Source of the DNA: Mesorhizobium xinjiangense
GTDB taxonomy: Bacteria > Pseudomonadota > Alphaproteobacteria > Rhizobiales > Rhizobiaceae
Length of the DNA: 64,000 bases
Direction of reading: 5' to 3'
NCBI RefSeq assembly: GCF_009749525.1
Contig: NZ_WOAC01000001.1
Location: 310,001-374,000 of the forward strand
The translations under genes were made by a program, and so were the position numbers. Under the pieces are notes generated by a model. The model saw only the letters and a list, made by a program, of their open reading frames with translations, had not been told where the DNA came from and did not search any database. Each line of letters opens with the position of its first letter. Within the stretch, counting starts at the first letter, position 1. Of the stretch, positions 9,072 to 16,817 are shown in pieces.

Positions 9072-9758
9072 TTATTCGAGCCACGTCTCGTAGTCGGAGA
9101 CGAGAAGGCGCACCGGCTCCTCGTCCTCCTCGATGGCCGAGAACCGATCGAGCGGCTCGGCGAAGATGTTGTCGGTCAGATCGTCGTTCACCGTCGAGAC
9201 CTCGCCGATCAGCACATCCCGTTCCTCGGCCCAGAAGGCATGCCAGACCCCCGGCAGAAGCGTGACGCTTTCACCGGGTCCGAGACGCAGGATGCCGCCA
9301 GCATCAACCTGCCGCACGAGGCCGTCACATGCAATCGACACGGGCGCTTCGTGGTCGATCGATCCGTCCAACGCCCCGGCAAACAGCTTCAGCGCCAGCG
9401 TTCCGCCGCCGCGATTGATGATGTCCTCGGCCTTGACCACATGGCGGTGCATGGGCGAAAGCTGATCGCGCCGCGAGATCATGATCTTTTCGGCGTAGAG
9501 CATGCCGCGGCCGCTGGCGAGATCGGCCGCCTTTCCGTTGCGCGCGGTAAACAGGAACAGGCCCAGACGGTCGAAATCGCCCTTGCCGTAATCGGTGATA
9601 TCCCAGCCCAGCCGCGCCTCCACGATGCCGGCGATCTCGGCGCGACGGGCCCGCATTTCGGCCGGCGCCCAGGATGCGAAAGGCGGCAGGACATAGCCGA
9701 AAGAGCCAATGAACTCGGCCGCCTCGACGATGACCCGGTTGACCTCGGAGCGCTTCAA
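9072..9758 (-). CDS. D-lyxose ketol-isomerase family protein
   Basis: A 228-residue cupin-fold sugar isomerase. The metal-binding histidines and acids are visible in 'QLSPMHRHVVKAEDIINRGGG' (about residues 98-118) and a later 'LLPGVWHAFWAEE' (about 167-180). The family converts D-lyxose to D-xylulose and D-mannose to D-fructose. It is followed by a P-loop kinase gene, which would trap the ketose. An upstream TRAP binding protein on the same strand is separated by a terminator, so it is probably a separate transcript. Confidence 0.85.
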   Translation of the reverse strand: MKRSEVNRVIVEAAEFIGSFGYVLPPFASWAPAEMRARRAEIAGIVEARLGWDITDYGKGDFDRLGLFLFTARNGKAADLASGRGMLYAEKIMISRRDQLSPMHRHVVKAEDIINRGGGTLALKLFAGALDGSIDHEAPVSIACDGLVRQVDAGGILRLGPGESVTLLPGVWHAFWAEERDVLIGEVSTVNDDLTDNIFAEPLDRFSAIEEDEEPVRLLVSDYETWLE

Positions 9759-9900
9759 GCCTGTCTTCCTCCACGCGATCGGCCCATCATTTCACAGAAA
9801 TCGATGCACCAATCCATATCCGTGCGTCCCCGCGGACGGCCGATTTCTGACTGCACGGAACTATACGCAAATGAAGCATCGGGCCAAGGGCCAAAAATTA

Positions 9901-9924
9901 GCCGGCCGCTGCAAAGCGGCCGGC
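9901..9924 (-). terminator. Intrinsic terminator after the lone dctP gene
   Basis: A 9-bp perfect stem GCCGGCCGC/GCGGCCGGC with a 6-nt loop. On the minus strand it is followed by TAATTTTT. It lies 33 nt past the stop of the TRAP binding protein gene and ends that transcript before the isomerase-kinase pair. Confidence 0.8.
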
Positions 9925-9956
9925 CGCAGCGGGCGCCAAATGCACCCGGTGTCGCG

Positions 9957-10988
9957 TTACATGCCTTGCGAATATTTGTCGACGAGGGCCCGGGCGTCCT
10001 CGACCAGCGCCTTGCCGTCCAGGCCCTTTGCCGTCATCTCTTCTTCCCAGGCCTCGATCAGCGGTGCGGCGGTATCCTTCCAGCGCTGAGTTTCGGCTTC
10101 GTCGAGCACGATGATGTTGTTGTCGAGCTTTTCGGCGATCGCCTTGCCGGCCGTGTCGCCCTCATCCATCACCCGACCGAACATTGCGGCCGTTTCGATA
10201 CCGGAATTGGCATCGATCACCGCCTTCAGATCGTCCGGCAGGCTGTCATAGGAATCCTGGTTCATGGCGAAGACGAAGGTCTGCGTGTACAGTCCGTTGG
10301 CGCCGGAGAAGCCGGTATGGTTGTGGACCAGTTCGCTGACCTTCAGCGCCGGCGTCACTTCCCAGGGGATCGTCGTGGCGTCGATAACCCCCTTCGACAA
10401 CGCTTCCGAAACCGCCGGAACCGGCATGCCGACCGGGGTCGCGCCAAGCTTTTCCAGCATCTGGTTGATCGTGCGCGAGCCGCCGCGGATCTTGAGGCCC
10501 TTCATGTCCTCGAGCGCGTTCACCGGGTCCTTGGAGTGGATGAGGCCGGGTCCATGGGCATGCCATGCAATGACCTTGACGCCGGCGAATTCCTCCATGC
10601 AATGCTTTTCGCAATATTCCTGAAAAGCCATCGACGTGGCTTCGCCGTTGGTCATGACGAAGGGCAGCTCGAACGCCTCGGTGGAAGGAAAGCGCCCTGG
10701 CGTGTAGCCGATGACCGCCCAGATCAGATCGACCACGCCATCCTTGGCCTGATCGAACAGTTCCGGCGGCTTGCCGCCGAGCGCCATGGCGTGAAACAGC
10801 TCGACCTTGATGCGGCCGTCCGATTCGGCCTCGACCTTCTCGGCCCACGGCGTCAGCGCCTTGGCCGGAATCGTCGCCTGCGGCGGCAGCATCTGGTGCA
10901 GACGCAATGTGACCTCCTGGGCAAGGCTGGAGACCGTCATGGCGCCCAGAGCCAGGCCGGCTGCGATCGTGCATTTGAGTAGATTCAT
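9957..10988 (-). CDS. dctP: TRAP transporter substrate-binding protein, lone DctP
   Basis: A 343-residue periplasmic receptor with a clear signal peptide (cleavage after SSLAQ). The DctP core 'PWAEKVEAESDGRIKVELFHAMALGG' follows, and the ligand-arginine block 'GLKIRGGSRTINQMLEKLGATPV' lies near residue 165. GGGAGG precedes the start. No DctQ or DctM lies beside it: the flanking genes are an isomerase and a divergent MetE-like gene. It must use permeases encoded elsewhere, or the cluster has been broken. The ligand is not readable from sequence. Confidence 0.88.
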   Translation of the reverse strand: MNLLKCTIAAGLALGAMTVSSLAQEVTLRLHQMLPPQATIPAKALTPWAEKVEAESDGRIKVELFHAMALGGKPPELFDQAKDGVVDLIWAVIGYTPGRFPSTEAFELPFVMTNGEATSMAFQEYCEKHCMEEFAGVKVIAWHAHGPGLIHSKDPVNALEDMKGLKIRGGSRTINQMLEKLGATPVGMPVPAVSEALSKGVIDATTIPWEVTPALKVSELVHNHTGFSGANGLYTQTFVFAMNQDSYDSLPDDLKAVIDANSGIETAAMFGRVMDEGDTAGKAIAEKLDNNIIVLDEAETQRWKDTAAPLIEAWEEEMTAKGLDGKALVEDARALVDKYSQGM

Positions 10989-11009
10989 TTTATAACCTCC
11001 CGTTCAATC

Positions 11010-11023
11010 GTATATTGTTATAC
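11010..11023. promoter_or_regulatory. Inverted repeat in the lone dctP leader, possible operator
   Basis: GTATA-TTGT-TATAC is a perfect 5+5 bp inverted repeat, 22 nt upstream of the dctP start, in an AT-rich stretch of a GC-rich region. Its position would block the promoter or leader if a repressor bound. The regulator is unknown. Confidence 0.4.
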
Positions 11024-11113
11024 TAGAGAACATTCACCGCGAAAAGATGAAGAAGCAGAATTGGCGTGGAATTGACGCGCGCCGGTTGCTTCGCGGGCCG
11101 ATCGGTTGAAGCC

Positions 11114-11124
11114 ATGTATACAAT
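11114..11124. promoter_or_regulatory. TGTATACA palindrome, possible GntR-type operator, copy 1
   Basis: ATGTATACAAT contains the 8-bp perfect palindrome TGTATACA and fits the GT-N-AC operator pattern of many FadR/GntR regulators. It lies in the 355-bp spacer between the divergent lone dctP and MetE-like genes. A second copy is at 11249. No GntR gene is visible in the window. Confidence 0.45.
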
Positions 11125-11248
11125 GTGTGCTGTTGTCAACCGCTTGCCGCGGCCCGGGCAAACGGACTGCCCATCGGCATGCGCAGCAAATGCCAACGCT
11201 TGGATTGCACTTGGTGCGCCCAGACGATATGTCAGGCTCGGACCGGCC

Positions 11249-11256
11249 TGTATACA
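11249..11256. promoter_or_regulatory. TGTATACA palindrome, possible GntR-type operator, copy 2
   Basis: Same 8-bp palindrome as at 11115-11122, 134 bp away and 88 nt upstream of the MetE-like gene. Two identical palindromes in one divergent spacer suggest shared control of both genes, possibly by looping. The rest of 10989-11343 shows no gene. Confidence 0.45.
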
Positions 11257-11343
11257 CAGGCTCCACCGCCATCACGAATTGTAGCGGTCTCCGTGCCGCC
11301 CTATTCTTGCAAACCAGATTATCTGCCGAACGGGAGAAAATGA

Positions 11344-12468
11344 ATGACATCGATCGCCAAACCGCCCTACCGCGCCGACCATGTCGGCAGCCTGCTGCGT
11401 CCGGCCGCAGTGAAGGCGGCGCGCAAGCGCTTCTATGAGGACCACGCCATCGACGCCGCGGAGCTGAAAGCGGTGGAGGACGAAGCCATCCGCGACGTGG
11501 TGAAGATGCAGGAGGACGCCGGCCTGCTTGCCGTCACCGACGGTGAATACCGCCGCTCCTTCTGGCACTACGACTTCATGGGCGCGCTCACCGGCTTCGA
11601 CCTGGAGGAGCGCGATGACGGCGTGCAGTTCCACGGCGTGAAGCTCAGGCCGATCTTTCCGACGATCAAGGACAAGCTCGACTTCCCGGACGACCATCCG
11701 ATGCTCGAGCACTACAAATACCTCGCCAGCGTCACCAATGTGACGCCGAAGATCTCCATTCCGGGCCCGAGCTGCTGTCATTTCCGCACGGCCAAGGAGG
11801 ACATCCATCCCAAGGAATATGCCGATGACGAGGCGCTGTTCGCCGACCTCGCCAAGACCTATGCGAAGGCCGTGAAGGCCTTTTACGACGCCGGGTGCCG
11901 CTATTTGCAGATGGACGACATCTTCTTTGCCTATCTGTGCGATCCCAAGCACCGGGCCGACAAGCAGGCGGTCGGCGAAGACCCCGACTGGCTGATCGAC
12001 CGCTATGCGTGGATGATGCACGAGGCGATCAAGGACCGGCCCGACGACATGGTGATCGGCATGCATATGTGCCGCGGCAATTTCCAGTCGACCTGGGCCG
12101 CCGAGGGCGCCTACGATCCGGCGGCGGACGCCATCTTCAACAAGACCGGCGTCGACATCTATTTCATGGAATACGACACCGAGCGGGCCGGGGGCCTGGA
12201 GCCGCTGCGCCTTCTGCCCAAGGGCAAGAAGCGCGTGCTGCCGGGCTTCATCACCACCAAGACGGCCGAACTGGAAAAGCTCGACGATCTGAAGCGCAAG
12301 TTCGACGCCGCCTCCAAGTTCGCCGATATCGACCAGCTCGGCATCGCGCCGCAATGCGGCTTCGCCTCGACCGAGGAAGGCAACAAGGTCACCGAGGACG
12401 ACCAGAGGCGCAAGCTGGACCTCGTCGTGCACACCGCCGAGGCGATCTGGGGCGGCGTCGACAAGTAA
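11344..12468 (+). CDS. Cobalamin-independent methionine synthase-like protein (MetE C-terminal type)
   Basis: A 374-residue single-domain TIM-barrel protein of the MetE C-terminal family, about half the length of true MetE. The zinc ligands are in place: His and Cys in 'IGMHMCRGNF' (near residue 240), Glu in 'FMEYDTERAGG' (near 278) and Cys in 'IAPQCGFAS' (near 340). A methyl transfer to a thiol is expected, but the donor and acceptor are uncertain because the N-terminal folate domain is missing. It is divergent from the lone TRAP receptor and may act on its substrate; this is inference. Confidence 0.8.
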   Translation: MTSIAKPPYRADHVGSLLRPAAVKAARKRFYEDHAIDAAELKAVEDEAIRDVVKMQEDAGLLAVTDGEYRRSFWHYDFMGALTGFDLEERDDGVQFHGVKLRPIFPTIKDKLDFPDDHPMLEHYKYLASVTNVTPKISIPGPSCCHFRTAKEDIHPKEYADDEALFADLAKTYAKAVKAFYDAGCRYLQMDDIFFAYLCDPKHRADKQAVGEDPDWLIDRYAWMMHEAIKDRPDDMVIGMHMCRGNFQSTWAAEGAYDPAADAIFNKTGVDIYFMEYDTERAGGLEPLRLLPKGKKRVLPGFITTKTAELEKLDDLKRKFDAASKFADIDQLGIAPQCGFASTEEGNKVTEDDQRRKLDLVVHTAEAIWGGVDK

Positions 12469-12597
12469 TGCATGGCGCGGCGGCCGGCTGGCCGTGCGTG
12501 CGATGACGTCCGGCGCCGACGCGCCGGCTCTTCCATTTGTCATCTTTGAATGCAATTTTGGGTAGGGGCCATTCAACGACGCTGGAGGCGCACGTCC

Positions 12598-13113
12598 ATG
12601 GGTATCTTCGATTTCGTGAAATCGGTCGGCAACAAGCTCGGTCTTGGCGGTGAGGACGAGCCGCCGACAGCGGAGGCCGTGAAGAAGGAGCTCGAAAAGC
12701 ACAAGCTCGGAACCGACAAGGTGGATGTCGCGGTGGAAGGCGACAAGGTCGTTCTGAAAGGCGTCGTGCCCGACCAGTCGATCTTCGAAAAGGCGGTCGT
12801 CGCCGTCGGCAACACGCTCGGCATATCCAAGGTCGAGGCATCCGAGCTCAAGATCGTCGCGCCGCAGTCGGGCCTCAAGCTGGAAAGCGCCGACATGACG
12901 CAGCTCGTCGCCGCGTCGACGCCGGCCAAGGATCCGGTATTCCACACCGTCGCCAAGGGCGACAATCTGTGGAAGATCGCCGAGAAGCATTACGGCAAGG
13001 GCAAGGGCGCCAAATACACGGTCATCTTCGAGGCCAACAAGCCGATGCTGTCCGATCCCGACAAGATCTATCCCGGCCAGGTGCTTCGCATCCCCGATCT
13101 GGAAAGCGCCTGA
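12598..13113 (+). CDS. BON and LysM domain protein, Kbp/YgaU-like
   Basis: A 171-residue protein starting MGIFDFVKSVGNKLG, the same opening as E. coli Kbp (YgaU), a cytoplasmic potassium-binding protein. A BON domain covers about residues 20-90 and a LysM domain the last 55 ('HTVAKGDNLWKIAEKHYGKGKGAKYTVIFEANKP' through 'IYPGQVLRIP'). There is no signal peptide, which fits Kbp rather than a wall-binding LysM protein. GGAGG lies about 9 nt upstream of 12598; 16 extra upstream codons are open but lack the family start. Confidence 0.88.
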   Translation: MGIFDFVKSVGNKLGLGGEDEPPTAEAVKKELEKHKLGTDKVDVAVEGDKVVLKGVVPDQSIFEKAVVAVGNTLGISKVEASELKIVAPQSGLKLESADMTQLVAASTPAKDPVFHTVAKGDNLWKIAEKHYGKGKGAKYTVIFEANKPMLSDPDKIYPGQVLRIPDLESA

Positions 13114-13182
13114 CGGTTTCGGGTTGCCCGGCCGCAGGCGACCGCGCATCCTCACGGGTGCCATTTCGTCGGGAGTGTCGCC

Positions 13183-13806
13183 ATGCCAGCCTTGGCCGAA
13201 GGAGTAATCTACAGGCCCGGATATTTCTCGCGCGCCGAACAGGAAGCATTGGTCGAGGACATCCGGGCCGTGGTTGCCGCAGCACCGCTCTACACACCGC
13301 AAATGCCGCGGTCCGGCAAGCCGATGAGCGTGCGCATGACGAATTGCGGTCCGCTCGGCTGGGTCACCGACCGCGACGGCGGCTACCGCTACCAGGCCGC
13401 GCATCCTGTCATCGGCGCGCCATGGCCGCCCATGCCGCGCCGGTTGCTCGACATATGGGGCGCATTGGCGGACTATCCCCATCCCCCCGAGGCCTGTCTC
13501 GTCAATTTCTACACCGACCAGGCGAAGATGGGCCTGCACCAGGACCGTGACGAGAAGGACTTTTCAGCTCCCGTCATTTCGGTTTCGCTGGGCAATTCCT
13601 GCCTCTTCAGGGTCGGTGGAACGACGCGCAGCGGCAAGACGGCGTCCTTCAGGCTCGACAGCGGCGACGTCGTCATGCTGAGCGGGCCCGGACGGCTTTG
13701 CTATCACGGCGTCGACCGGATCTACCCGCAAAGCTCGACGCTACTGAAGCAGGGCGGGCGGATCAACCTGACGCTGCGGCGCGTGACAATACCGGCCGCC
13801 GCATAA
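13183..13806 (+). CDS. alkB: Alpha-ketoglutarate-dependent DNA/RNA repair dioxygenase AlkB
   Basis: A 207-residue Fe(II)/2-oxoglutarate dioxygenase that removes methyl lesions from bases. The iron triad is HxD in 'MGLHQDRDEKDF' (near residue 122) and a distal His in 'RLCYHGVDRI' (near 174). The 2-oxoglutarate motif RxNxTxR is 'RINLTLRR' near the C-terminus. It stands 69 nt after the Kbp-like gene and converges with coaA, with no adaptive-response regulator nearby. Confidence 0.93.
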   Translation: MPALAEGVIYRPGYFSRAEQEALVEDIRAVVAAAPLYTPQMPRSGKPMSVRMTNCGPLGWVTDRDGGYRYQAAHPVIGAPWPPMPRRLLDIWGALADYPHPPEACLVNFYTDQAKMGLHQDRDEKDFSAPVISVSLGNSCLFRVGGTTRSGKTASFRLDSGDVVMLSGPGRLCYHGVDRIYPQSSTLLKQGGRINLTLRRVTIPAAA

Positions 13807-13827
13807 CGCAACGCCCCGCAGCCGCCG

Positions 13828-14790
13828 CTACAGCTTGCGCAAGGCCACTTCCTTGACCAGGTGATCGGCACCCTTGCGCAGGATCAGGTCGGCGCGCGGC
13901 CGCGTCGGCAGGATGTTTTCGTGCAGGTTCTTCAGATTGATGTTGGTCCACAGACCTTCGGCAATCGCCTGCGCTGCCTCGTCGGAAAGCTCCGAGTATC
14001 GATGGAAGAAGGATTTCGGATTGCGGAAAGCGGTCTGTCTCAGCCGCATGAAGCGGTCGATATACCATTTGTGGATCAGGCGCTCTTCGGCATCGATATA
14101 GATGGAGAAGTCGAAGAAGTCCGAGACCACCGGGACAGCCTTGCCGTCCTTCGGCAATTCGCGCGTCTGAAGCACGTTGATGCCCTCGAAGATGAGGATG
14201 TCGGGCCGGTCGATCGTCACATGTTCACCCTCAACGACATCGTAGGTCAGATGCGAGTAGAGCGGTGCGCGCACATTGCGCTCGCCCGACTTGATCCCCG
14301 AAAGAAAACGCAGGATCGCGCCGACGTCGTAGCTGTCGGGAAAGCCCTTGCGTTCCATCAGGCCTTCCCGCCGCAGCGCCGCGTTGGGATGGAGAAAACC
14401 GTCCGTTGTCACGAGGTCGACCTTGGGGCTCGACGGCCAGCGCGCCAGGAGCTCCTTGAGCACGCGCGCCGTGGTCGACTTGCCGACGGCGACCGACCCC
14501 GCCATTCCGATGATGAACGGCGTTTTGACCACGTCGTCGGGATTGTTGAAGAAGACCTTGCGCTGGCCGAACAGGGATTGCGAGGTTTCGACATGGGCCG
14601 ACAGGAGCCGCGAGAGCGAAAGATAGATGCGCCGCACCTCGTCCAGGTCGATCGGGTCGTAGAGCGAACTCAGGCGCTGGACCTCGCCTTCGGTGAGCGT
14701 CAGCGGCGTGTCGGCGCGAAACTCGGCCCAGCGTTCGGCGGAAAACAGGCGGTAGGGAGAATATTTCTCGTTCGGCGCAAGCTGATCCAT
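13828..14790 (-). CDS. coaA: Type I pantothenate kinase
   Basis: A 320-residue enzyme that phosphorylates pantothenate, the first step of coenzyme A synthesis. The P-loop is GSVAVGKST near residue 100; '[11 protein letters not shown]' and '[22 protein letters not shown]' are typical CoaA blocks. It follows hisE by 29 nt at the end of the his operon, as in many Hyphomicrobiales. Confidence 0.95.
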   Translation of the reverse strand: MDQLAPNEKYSPYRLFSAERWAEFRADTPLTLTEGEVQRLSSLYDPIDLDEVRRIYLSLSRLLSAHVETSQSLFGQRKVFFNNPDDVVKTPFIIGMAGSVAVGKSTTARVLKELLARWPSSPKVDLVTTDGFLHPNAALRREGLMERKGFPDSYDVGAILRFLSGIKSGERNVRAPLYSHLTYDVVEGEHVTIDRPDILIFEGINVLQTRELPKDGKAVPVVSDFFDFSIYIDAEERLIHKWYIDRFMRLRQTAFRNPKSFFHRYSELSDEAAQAIAEGLWTNINLKNLHENILPTRPRADLILRKGADHLVKEVALRKL

Positions 14791-14819
14791 GCCAGTCCCT
14801 CACTCGACCGAAGCCGGGA

Positions 14820-15140
14820 TCACCCGCGCCGCGCCGCCTTCTCGGCAACGCCCGAGCGGGCCGTGCGGCTTTCCAGTTCGGCCATGACCCGCGACAGCGG
14901 AACACCGGCCAGATGGAGAACGACGAGCCAATGATAAAGAAGATCGGCACTTTCGGCGACGAGATGCTCGTCGTCCTGCGCCACGGCGGCGATAACGGTC
15001 TCGACGGCCTCCTCGCCCATCTTCTTGGCGGCCTTGTCCATGCCGGCTGCCGCCAGCCTGGCCGTCCATGACTGGTCGTCGCCCGACGCGGCGCGCTCGG
15101 CGATGATTTTTTCCAGATCCTGCAGCGAGAATACGGTCAT
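14820..15140 (-). CDS. hisE: Phosphoribosyl-ATP pyrophosphatase
   Basis: A 106-residue protein for the second histidine step, PR-ATP to PR-AMP. The metal-binding helices carry '[14 protein letters not shown]' and '[13 protein letters not shown]'. The start at 15140 is set by the family N-terminus. A longer in-frame reading upstream runs into the 267-bp inserted element and is not real. HisI (the cyclohydrolase) is not in the window. Confidence 0.95.
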   Translation of the reverse strand: MTVFSLQDLEKIIAERAASGDDQSWTARLAAAGMDKAAKKMGEEAVETVIAAVAQDDEHLVAESADLLYHWLVVLHLAGVPLSRVMAELESRTARSGVAEKAARRG

Positions 15141-15154
15141 AGGCGCGCCCTTTA

Positions 15155-15421
15155 GGCCGTGTGGACAATTATGGATTGGGCGTGGCGCGAGCCGGATTTC
15201 GTTCCTGAACAGGAGAAAAGCGCAAGGCGGTGTCGACCACCGTCGAGCATTTTCGACGTATTCAGGGGCGAAATCCGCCGCGCCCGATACGGGTATGGCG
15301 AAAATCGCCCATTTCGGCGTCGCGGCCCCTTGAAATGGGTCGACCCTTCCTGCGGGTCCGCTCCTGGAACTGAACGATTTTCGCTCATACCACGCTCCAA
15401 TCCATAACTGTCCACACGGCC
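15155..15421. mobile_element. 267-bp MITE-like element inserted at the hisF stop codon
   Basis: The element has terminal inverted repeats of about 31 bp, 15155-15185 and 15391-15421, both starting GGCCGTGTGGACA, with one mismatch and one single-base gap. Weaker symmetry continues inward to about 36 more bases. TA flanks both ends (15153-15154 and 15422-15423), as in IS630/Tc1-mariner target duplication. There is no transposase inside; the longest open frames are under 90 codons with no family match I recognise. The terminal base plus the TA makes the present hisF stop (TAG). Removing the element and one TA gives TAA and a 12-nt hisF-hisE spacer. Confidence 0.8.
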
Positions 15422-16215
15422 TAGGCGGATTGGAGGCCCAAGTCCAGCCGCATCGGCAGTCCGGCGCCGGCCATATGCGCCTTAGCCTCGGCAATGGAAT
15501 AGGTGCCGAAATGAAAGATCGAGGCGGCGAGCACAGCCGTCGCGTGGCCGTCGCGAACACCTTCGACCAGATGATCGAGCGTTCCCACGCCGCCGGATGC
15601 GATCACCGGAACATGCACGGCGTCGGCGACGGCGCGCGTCAGTTCGATGTCATAGCCGATCTTGGTCCCGTCGCGATCCATCGAGGTCAGCAGGATCTCG
15701 CCGGCACCGAGTTCGACCACCTTGCGGGCGAATTCGACCGCATCGATGCCGGTGCGCTCACGCCCGCCATGGGTGAAGATCTCCCAGCGATCCTCTTCAC
15801 CCCGGGCAGAGACTTTCTTGGCATCGATCGCCACGACGATGCACTGGTTGCCGAACTTGTCGGCCGCCTCCCTGACGAAATCCGGATTTTTTACCGCCGC
15901 CGTGTTGATCGATACCTTGTCGGCGCCCGCCAGCAGCAGTTTGCGGATGTCGGCGACCGTGCGCACCCCGCCGCCCACCGTCAGCGGCATGAAGCATTGT
16001 TCGGCCGTGCGCGCCACGACATCGAAGATCGTCTCGCGATTATCGGAGGAGGCGGTGATGTCGAGAAAGCACAGCTCGTCGGCACCCGCCGCGTCATAGG
16101 CCTTGGCCGCCTCGACGGGATCGCCGGCATCGATCAGATCGACGAAATTGACGCCCTTGACGACGCGGCCGTCCTTGACGTCGAGGCAGGGGATGACACG
16201 GGCTTTCAGGGTCAT
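15421..16215 (-). CDS. hisF: Imidazole glycerol phosphate synthase cyclase subunit
   Basis: A 264-residue TIM barrel that, with HisH, makes imidazole glycerol phosphate and AICAR. Catalytic aspartates are in '[12 protein letters not shown]' (residues 10-21) and 'VAIDAKK' (near 130). The start overlaps the end of a preceding short frame as ATGA (16212-16215). The first 45 bp of the gene are copied twice upstream in 107-bp tandem units. The stop TAG is formed by a TA target site and the first base of an inserted element, so hisE is now about 280 bp away instead of closely spaced. Confidence 0.96.
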   Translation of the reverse strand: MTLKARVIPCLDVKDGRVVKGVNFVDLIDAGDPVEAAKAYDAAGADELCFLDITASSDNRETIFDVVARTAEQCFMPLTVGGGVRTVADIRKLLLAGADKVSINTAAVKNPDFVREAADKFGNQCIVVAIDAKKVSARGEEDRWEIFTHGGRERTGIDAVEFARKVVELGAGEILLTSMDRDGTKIGYDIELTRAVADAVHVPVIASGGVGTLDHLVEGVRDGHATAVLAASIFHFGTYSIAEAKAHMAGAGLPMRLDLGLQSA

Positions 16216-16322
16216 CGGACGGCCTTCTTTCTCGTTTGCACGTCCTCGGCGCTACGCGCCTGCGGGCGACGCGGCAGGTCCTTGACGTCGAGGCAGGGGA
16301 TGACACGGGCCTTCAGGGTCAT
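16212..16322 (-). other. Mini open frame 2: 36 codons, copy of the hisF start
   Basis: It opens with the same 15 residues as HisF ([15 protein letters not shown]), then runs [21 protein letters not shown] and stops. Its TGA overlaps the true hisF ATG (16212-16215, ATGA), and its own ATG overlaps the stop of mini frame 1. It has no catalytic barrel. If translated, it would only deliver ribosomes to hisF or act as a leader peptide. Translation is not proven. Confidence 0.55.
16216..16322. repeat. 107-bp tandem unit A upstream of hisF
   Basis: The unit holds a copy of the first 45 bp of hisF (16278-16322, matching 16171-16215) plus 62 bp containing the hairpin GGCGC-GTA-GCGCC. It is about 94 percent identical (6 differences in 107) to unit B. 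The length, one short of a multiple of three, is what keeps every stop overlapping the next start. Confidence 0.95.
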
Positions 16323-16429
16323 CGGACGGTCTTCTTTCCCGTTTGCGCGTCCTCGGCGCTACGCGCCTGCGGGCGGCGCGGCAGGTCCTTGACGTCGAGG
16401 TAGGGGATGACACGGGCTTTCAGGGTCAT
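16319..16429 (-). other. Mini open frame 1: 36 codons, copy of the hisF start
   Basis: It starts [15 protein letters not shown] (Cys10 of HisF is Tyr here), continues [21 protein letters not shown] and ends in a TGA that overlaps the ATG of mini frame 2 (16319-16322). Six base changes against unit A show the duplication is not brand new, yet no frameshift has broken the chain. Confidence 0.55.
16323..16429. repeat. 107-bp tandem unit B upstream of hisF
   Basis: Second unit, directly adjacent to unit A, with the hisF-start copy at 16385-16429. Upstream of it, a shorter degenerate copy (ATGACCCTGAAA then divergence) starts at 16491. Together they fill the gap between the 109-codon membrane gene and hisF. 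Confidence 0.95.
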
Positions 16430-16491
16430 CGGACGGTCTTCTTTCTCATCTGGCTCATTTGGGTGTCCCTGACGCGAATTTTCAGGGTCAT
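16426..16491 (-). other. Mini open frame 0: 21 codons, degenerate hisF-start copy
   Basis: It starts MTLKIRV, close to HisF MTLKARV, then diverges and ends with the same RKKTVR tail as mini frame 1. Its start overlaps the stop of the upstream membrane gene (ATGA, 16488-16491) and its TGA overlaps the next start (16426-16429). It may be the oldest or a truncated copy. Translation is unproven. Confidence 0.45.
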
Positions 16492-16817
16492 GCCGTTCTC
16501 GCCTTAATACGCCTAAAAATCCTGGTCACCACGGTCACCGTCGCCCAGATCATCAGCACTCCGAAACCGGCCGGCACGGTCAGCAAGGACAACCAGCCCA
16601 TGACGAACATGGTATAGAGCAGTTCGCCGCGATCGGCACCGGCAATCACGCACGGGTGCACCTGGCCCTCGTTCAGGGTGCAGCCGTTCCACTGCGCCAC
16701 GAAATCCGCGGCAAACACGGAGATCAGCGGCAGGACGGCCAGCACGATGATCGCCGCGAGCCAGAACGCCGGCCGCCTGAACAGGCCGCGCCCCTTGTTG
16801 GACGAAGCACCGCTCAA
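16488..16817 (-). CDS. Small membrane protein of unknown function in the his operon
   Basis: A 109-residue protein with two hydrophobic segments (about residues 17-36 and 68-95), a periplasmic-type loop with two cysteines ([11 protein letters not shown]) and a basic C-terminal tail. I do not recognise the family. It overlaps hisA by ATGA (16814-16817) and mini frame 0 by ATGA (16488-16491), so it is translated with the his genes. A disulfide in the loop is possible if that side faces the periplasm. Confidence 0.75.
   Translation of the reverse strand: MSGASSNKGRGLFRRPAFWLAAIIVLAVLPLISVFAADFVAQWNGCTLNEGQVHPCVIAGADRGELLYTMFVMGWLSLLTVPAGFGVLMIWATVTVVTRIFRRIKARTA

Noticed and set aside
8748-10982. 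A 744-codon open frame on the plus strand
   Set aside because: It is antisense to the kinase, isomerase and dctP genes, all of which have clear family motifs on the other strand.
11134-11139. TTGACA on the minus strand as a -35 box for the lone dctP gene
   Set aside because: The only TATA-like hexamer downstream (TATACA, inside the palindrome) is 13 nt away, too short for a standard promoter; I kept only the operator suggestion.
11272-13539. A 755-codon open frame on the minus strand
   Set aside because: It is antisense to the MetE-like, Kbp-like and AlkB genes and has no recognisable domain.
15152-15415. Small gene inside the 267-bp element
   Set aside because: Open frames up to 87 codons exist on both strands but cross the inverted repeats, lack ribosome sites and match no transposase motif I know.
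16171-16429. Possible CRISPR-like repeats
   Set aside because: The repeats are directly adjacent 107-bp tandem copies of a gene start with no unique spacers, so this is a tandem duplication.
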